DNA of 64,000 nucleotides, from assembly GCA_025345505.1 (NCBI GenBank), contig JANVCC010000077.1:6137545-6201544 (forward strand), written 5' to 3'. Below, in pieces: positions 62,944-64,000 of this stretch; the first letter of the stretch is position 1, and every line of letters begins with the position of its first letter. Under the pieces are notes generated by a model that was given only the letters and a program-made list of their open reading frames with translations, was not told the DNA's origin and searched no databases. Origin of the DNA: Todiramphus chloris collaris (lineage: Eukaryota; Chordata; Aves; Coraciiformes; Alcedinidae). The position numbers and the translations under genes were made by a program.

Positions 62944-64000
62944 AAATGTTTTACTGAAATCTGTTTGTGTTGAGCATGGAATGTGCAGTAATGGTGGTGT
63001 GCTCGGTGCATATTACTGTGCAGCTTCAGCACCGTTAGGTCCTTACTGACACCAGTCTGTAGGTTAAGAACACTTCAATTGGTCTAATTTGCAACCTGAT
63101 CAGAAACGCTGACCTGGTTAGTCTTTAACAATGAATGTGTCTAATGATAACTTGTAGACACCCTTAGTGAAGGCAGTGATGTGTACACACAGAGTCGTTT
63201 CCAGCTAGGCAGCGTTAGAAGGTCTCAGGCTGCCTTATCTAGGATATCGCCTTGTCCTGCGTTTTTCTGCAGCGTGATGCTTCCTCACTTCTAATGATAC
63301 CTGTCCGTCAAGCCACATTGATTGAAACGAAGATAAATTGAATTGATACAAACAGGAGTTAGATAACTCATTGATATAATTAGGCTGTCGGAATAGCTTA
63401 AGTGTAACTTAACGCATTTTACTAATGTTAATTATATGGTCTTTTGTATGGGAAACTTCAGTTAATTTTCTTCTCCACAAAAGGAGAATACAGCCATTTA
63501 TTCATTGTGAGTTGGCTGGTGGCTTCATGGAAGCCGTTTTCTAGAGGAGAAGGAGGTATGTTTACTGAATTTCCTTTAAGCTGTCAAAAGCCTGAAATTG
63601 ATAACAACTTAAAAGAATCTAAACTGTTAATAGTTTACATTTATAATTCATCTAATGTGATAGTTTATAGCGTGAGTACCAAATATAGAACGTAGTAAAC
63701 CAAGATATTTATTGCAAATGGAAACGTGCTGAATAATGAAACAATACTAATTGCAGTTTAAACACTTTTTGATATGAGCTGTTTCTGAGAAGATGTTCCA
63801 AGCACAGGAGATGAGATATTCTTCATAAGGATGCAAAAACCATTCAAAATATTTTCAGAAATACAGATAGGCTGTACATCTATGCCTCTTATTTTTTCCT
63901 TTTTTTTCTTCCTTCCCCCCCCTCCTCCCTGAAAATTCAGGGTTTTATCTTATGTCAGAATTGATCATAGGAGTCAGTTTAATTGGGAAATTCATTTAAA

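Larger units (their letters stand above)
49838..64000 (+). other. TCF7L2: TCF7L2 intron, distal part within the window; no gene seen
   Basis: Non-coding intron to the window edge. It includes CR1 and MIR-like scraps, a T/G tract near 56270-56315, A/C-rich tracts near 62010-62070 and A-rich simple DNA near 59225-59265. The next TCF7L2 exon, expected to begin with SNKVPVVQ, was not found. The stretch 53100-54600 has several small open frames and 61320-61560 an opposite-strand one, all without recognisable products. Confidence 0.7.

Noticed and set aside
1-64000. CRISPR arrays, operons, tRNA or rRNA genes, or a bacterial-type accessory system
   Set aside because: No regularly spaced repeats, tRNA B-box, rRNA or prokaryotic gene organisation were seen; the DNA is a vertebrate intron.

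Overview
The window is almost entirely non-coding vertebrate DNA. I read it as part of the TCF7L2 gene on the + strand of a bird, or less likely another sauropsid. The anchor is one small exon at 680-781. It is exactly 102 bases (34 codons) and carries residues such as MKWPLLDVQ and DARSPSPAHIV. It has a textbook polypyrimidine/AG acceptor in front and GTAAGTAAA directly behind. From memory of the family, this peptide is the TCF7L2 segment just upstream of the one beginning SNKVPVVQ, and the TCF7L1 equivalent differs. I found no other coding exon, so 1-679 is the end of the preceding intron and 782-64000 is the start of a very long following intron that does not end inside the window.

The sauropsid/bird assignment rests on the repeats. 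There is a decayed 5'-truncated CR1 retrotransposon of about 2.4 kb (about 41215-43611), two CR1 3'-end scraps (about 44985-45050 and 52460-52547), old MIR-like SINE remnants and sparse repeat density. I saw no Alu, B1, L1 or other mammal-specific repeats. The species cannot be told from this.

Layout: 1-679 intron end; 680-781 TCF7L2 exon; 782-7480 plain intron with a G-rich patch near 3.05 kb; 7.48-8.23 kb a CpG-rich patch followed by a palindromic element of about 290 bp; 8.2-16.7 kb plain intron with homopolymers, a GT microsatellite and a CpG/G-rich patch at 12.5-12.93 kb; 16674-16872 the clearest MIR-like SINE; 17-41 kb intron with a perfect hairpin (24.13 kb), a 31-base tandem repeat (29.7 kb), AT-rich homeobox-site-like DNA (32.2 kb), an inverted TCF-site pair (35.6 kb) and a T/G low-complexity block (37.3 kb); 41.2-43.6 kb CR1; 43.6-64 kb intron with a TCF-site-containing AT-rich block (46.2 kb), a short CpG-island-like block (49.57-49.77 kb) and more MIR/CR1 remnants.

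I do not see a novel protein-coding system here. The most worthwhile leads are the palindromic repeat at 7.94-8.23 kb, the intronic CpG-rich block at 49.6 kb (possible internal promoter), and TCF-type motifs inside a TCF gene's own intron (possible autoregulation). All of these need conservation, expression or chromatin data.
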